Below are positions 5,164 to 6,710 of a stretch of DNA of 6,710 nt, piece after piece. Under the pieces are notes generated by a model. It had not been told where the DNA came from, did not search any database, and saw nothing but the letters and a program-made list of their open reading frames with translations. The translations under genes and the position numbers were made by a program. Within the stretch, counting starts at the first letter, position 1, and each line of letters starts with the position of its first letter. The stretch covers positions 1-6,710 of the forward strand of contig JANXZI010000024.1 of NCBI GenBank assembly GCA_025355595.1. Direction: 5' to 3'. The stretch comes from Spartobacteria bacterium (GTDB lineage: Bacteria > Verrucomicrobiota > Verrucomicrobiia > Chthoniobacterales > Chthoniobacteraceae).

Positions 5164-6710
5164 ATGTTTGCCGTCGTCCTCATTCCCGATTTCCGCCGGC
5201 AGGCCGCGCTGCGCTTCCGCGAGGAACTGCACGCGCAGCCCGTGGCGATCGTGGAGGAAAATAATCCGAAGGCCGGCATCCTCGAGATCAACGACACGGC
5301 GCAGGCGGCCGGCGTGACGATCGGGCAGACTTCCACGCAGGCGCTCGCGCGCTGTCCCGGGCTGGTGATCGTGCCGCGCAGCGTCGCGCAGGAACACGCC
5401 GCACAATCGGCGCTGATCGAAATCAGCGGCACGCTCTCGCCGGAAGTCGAGGCGACGGCAGATGGATTTTGCACGGTGAATCTCCGCGGCCTTGCGCCAA
5501 ATTCCGCCGCGGCACGCGGGCAGGACTGGGCTGCGTTCGGCACACGCATCGTGGAAAATCTCGCGGTCCTGCGGCTGCGCGGGCAGGTCGGCATCGCGGC
5601 CAATCCTGACCTCGCCTTCATCGCTGCGCGCCACGCGCGGCCCGTGCTCACGGTGCAGACGCCGCAGACTTTCCTCGCGGATCTCGCGCTACACGAGTTG
5701 AACCCCGCGCCCGATTTGCTCGCGGTGCTCCACGACTGGGGCATCCACAATCTCGCGCAACTCACGAGCCTGCCGCGCGGCGAACTCATGGACCGACTCG
5801 GCCCGGAAGCCGCGCGGTTGTGGGAGCGCGCGAGTGGAAAAGCGGAGCGCCCGCTGCGGCTGGTGCGCGCGGTGGAGGAGTTTGCCGAGGCGTTCGATTT
5901 CGAGCGCGAGATCGAAACGGTCGAGCCGCTGCTTTTCATTCTGCGCCGCTTTCTCGATCAGCTCACCGTGCGCCTCGGGAATGTCCATCGCGTCGCCGGG
6001 CGCATGGCGCTCACGCTCACGCTTGCCGACGGCACTGCGCACGAGCGCGCTTTCACCGTGCCTTCGCCGACCGCGGAGGTGGACGTGCTTTTCCGCATCC
6101 TGCACACGCACCTCGACGGGCTGCGGCTCGAGCGCTGCGCGACGGGCGTGCGCTTGCGCATCGAGCCCGCGCATGCCGAGCGGCAGCAGTTCCAACTCTT
6201 CGAAAGTCCGCTGCGCGATCCGAACCGTTTCGGCGAGACGCTCGGCAGGCTCGCCGCGCTCGTCGGCGCGGAAAATGTCGGCGTCGCCGAAGTCCTCGAC
6301 ACGCACCGGCCCGACAGTTTCCGGCTCCGTGCGCCGCGCTTTCACGAGCTGAATGCGGCGGCATCGTCGTCGGTCGCGTCGGAAGAGTTCACCGTGGGTT
6401 TGCCCTTGCGCCGCTGGCGTCCGCCCCTCGCGGCGGAGGTGCGCGTGGTGCGGCACCGGCCGGAATTTATCGTCTCGGAAAAAGTGCGCGGCGTGATCCG
6501 CGATGCGCTCGGCCCGTACCGCGCGAGCGGCGGGTGGTGGGAAAGCGAGCGCTGGGCGACGGAGGAATGGGACATCGAAACCGAAGCCGGCGGTCTCTAC
6601 CGCGTCGCGCGCGCCGGCGGTGAATGGCGCGTCGAAGGCAGCTACGACGAGCCGCCCGCAGAGAACCGGCCCGGCTCGCGCGCCGTCGTGCCGATGCACC
6701 GCCCGGAGGA
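5164..6710 (+). CDS. imuB: ImuB, Y-family DNA polymerase homologue (3' end beyond window)
   Basis: ImuB is the hub of the ImuA-ImuB-DnaE2 mutasome: a Y-family relative that does not polymerise but binds the sliding clamp and recruits the error-prone DnaE2. The frame stays open for 515 codons to the window edge, so the stop is missing. The N-terminus (FAVVLIPDFRRQAALR) keeps one metal-site-like Asp, D9. The catalytic Asp-Glu pair of active Y-family enzymes is replaced by D100-G101 (ATADGF), as usual in ImuB. A helix-hairpin-helix-like region follows (about 183-225, WGIHNLAQLTSLPRGEL), then a little-finger-like region (about 240-340). A clamp-binding motif QFQLF lies at 342-346. The C-terminal domain (about 405-495), with GPYRASGGWW, EEWDIE and YRVARAGGEWRVEGSYD, is typical of ImuB. 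The start ATG follows a weak GAGG. A dnaE2 gene is expected next. Confidence 0.93.
   Translation, partial: MFAVVLIPDFRRQAALRFREELHAQPVAIVEENNPKAGILEINDTAQAAGVTIGQTSTQALARCPGLVIVPRSVAQEHAAQSALIEISGTLSPEVEATADGFCTVNLRGLAPNSAAARGQDWAAFGTRIVENLAVLRLRGQVGIAANPDLAFIAARHARPVLTVQTPQTFLADLALHELNPAPDLLAVLHDWGIHNLAQLTSLPRGELMDRLGPEAARLWERASGKAERPLRLVRAVEEFAEAFDFEREIETVEPLLFILRRFLDQLTVRLGNVHRVAGRMALTLTLADGTAHERAFTVPSPTAEVDVLFRILHTHLDGLRLERCATGVRLRIEPAHAERQQFQLFESPLRDPNRFGETLGRLAALVGAENVGVAEVLDTHRPDSFRLRAPRFHELNAAASSSVASEEFTVGLPLRRWRPPLAAEVRVVRHRPEFIVSEKVRGVIRDALGPYRASGGWWESERWATEEWDIETEAGGLYRVARAGGEWRVEGSYDEPPAENRPGSRAVVPMHRPE

Noticed and set aside
4452..5939. A 495-codon minus-strand open frame across imuA and imuB
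   Set aside because: It is serine/arginine/alanine-rich low-complexity translation opposite two recognised genes. Long antisense frames are expected at this GC content.
5689..6699. A 336-codon minus-strand open frame opposite imuB
   Set aside because: imuB is continuous on the plus strand with recognisable C-terminal motifs; the antisense product has no domain features.

Overview
The window is GC-rich bacterial DNA from an accessory region of what is most likely a Verrucomicrobia-type genome. Four things suggest this: the GC-biased codon use; a lexA-imuA-imuB cassette whose ImuA has a strongly degenerate P-loop; and two kinds of short interspersed repeat (arrays of the heptamer ATGACGA, and a palindromic element with GGTAG-GTGGGCG ends) that I remember as common between genes in that phylum. 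The assignment rests on recall and was not searched.

Left half, minus strand (about 2922 down to 1): an efflux operon read as TetR regulator, then HlyD-type periplasmic adaptor lipoprotein, then ABC ATPase, then ABC-2 permease (cut by the window edge). The order matches the E. coli cecR-ybhG-ybhF-ybhS/R arrangement. The TetR and HlyD genes overlap by ATGA. The ATPase and permease are 7 bases apart. Only the HlyD-ATPase junction is loose, and it holds an inverted pair of heptamer arrays. A 7-bp dyad just upstream of the TetR gene is a good candidate autoregulatory operator.

Middle (about 2876-3833): a divergent plus-strand gene for an unrecognised protein of about 140 residues ending in QAELF, followed by a 378-base stretch without a gene. 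That stretch contains a 153-bp nested palindromic repeat and an AT-richer leader with possible promoter and operator sites for the next operon.

Right half, plus strand (3834 to the end): an SOS mutagenesis cassette of a LexA-family self-cleaving repressor, ImuA (RecA-like accessory protein) and ImuB (catalytically incomplete Y-family polymerase homologue with a clamp-binding motif). lexA and imuA overlap by 20 bases and imuA and imuB are 9 bases apart, so they should be co-transcribed. In known cassettes these proteins work with the error-prone polymerase DnaE2 (ImuC), which would be expected just beyond the right edge. The repressor would silence the operon until RecA filaments trigger its self-cleavage after DNA damage.

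I found no wholly new system. The points most worth a second look are the dedicated LexA with a non-canonical candidate operator, the ImuA without a P-loop lysine, the small protein with a clamp-motif-like C-terminus beside the cassette, and the two repeat elements.
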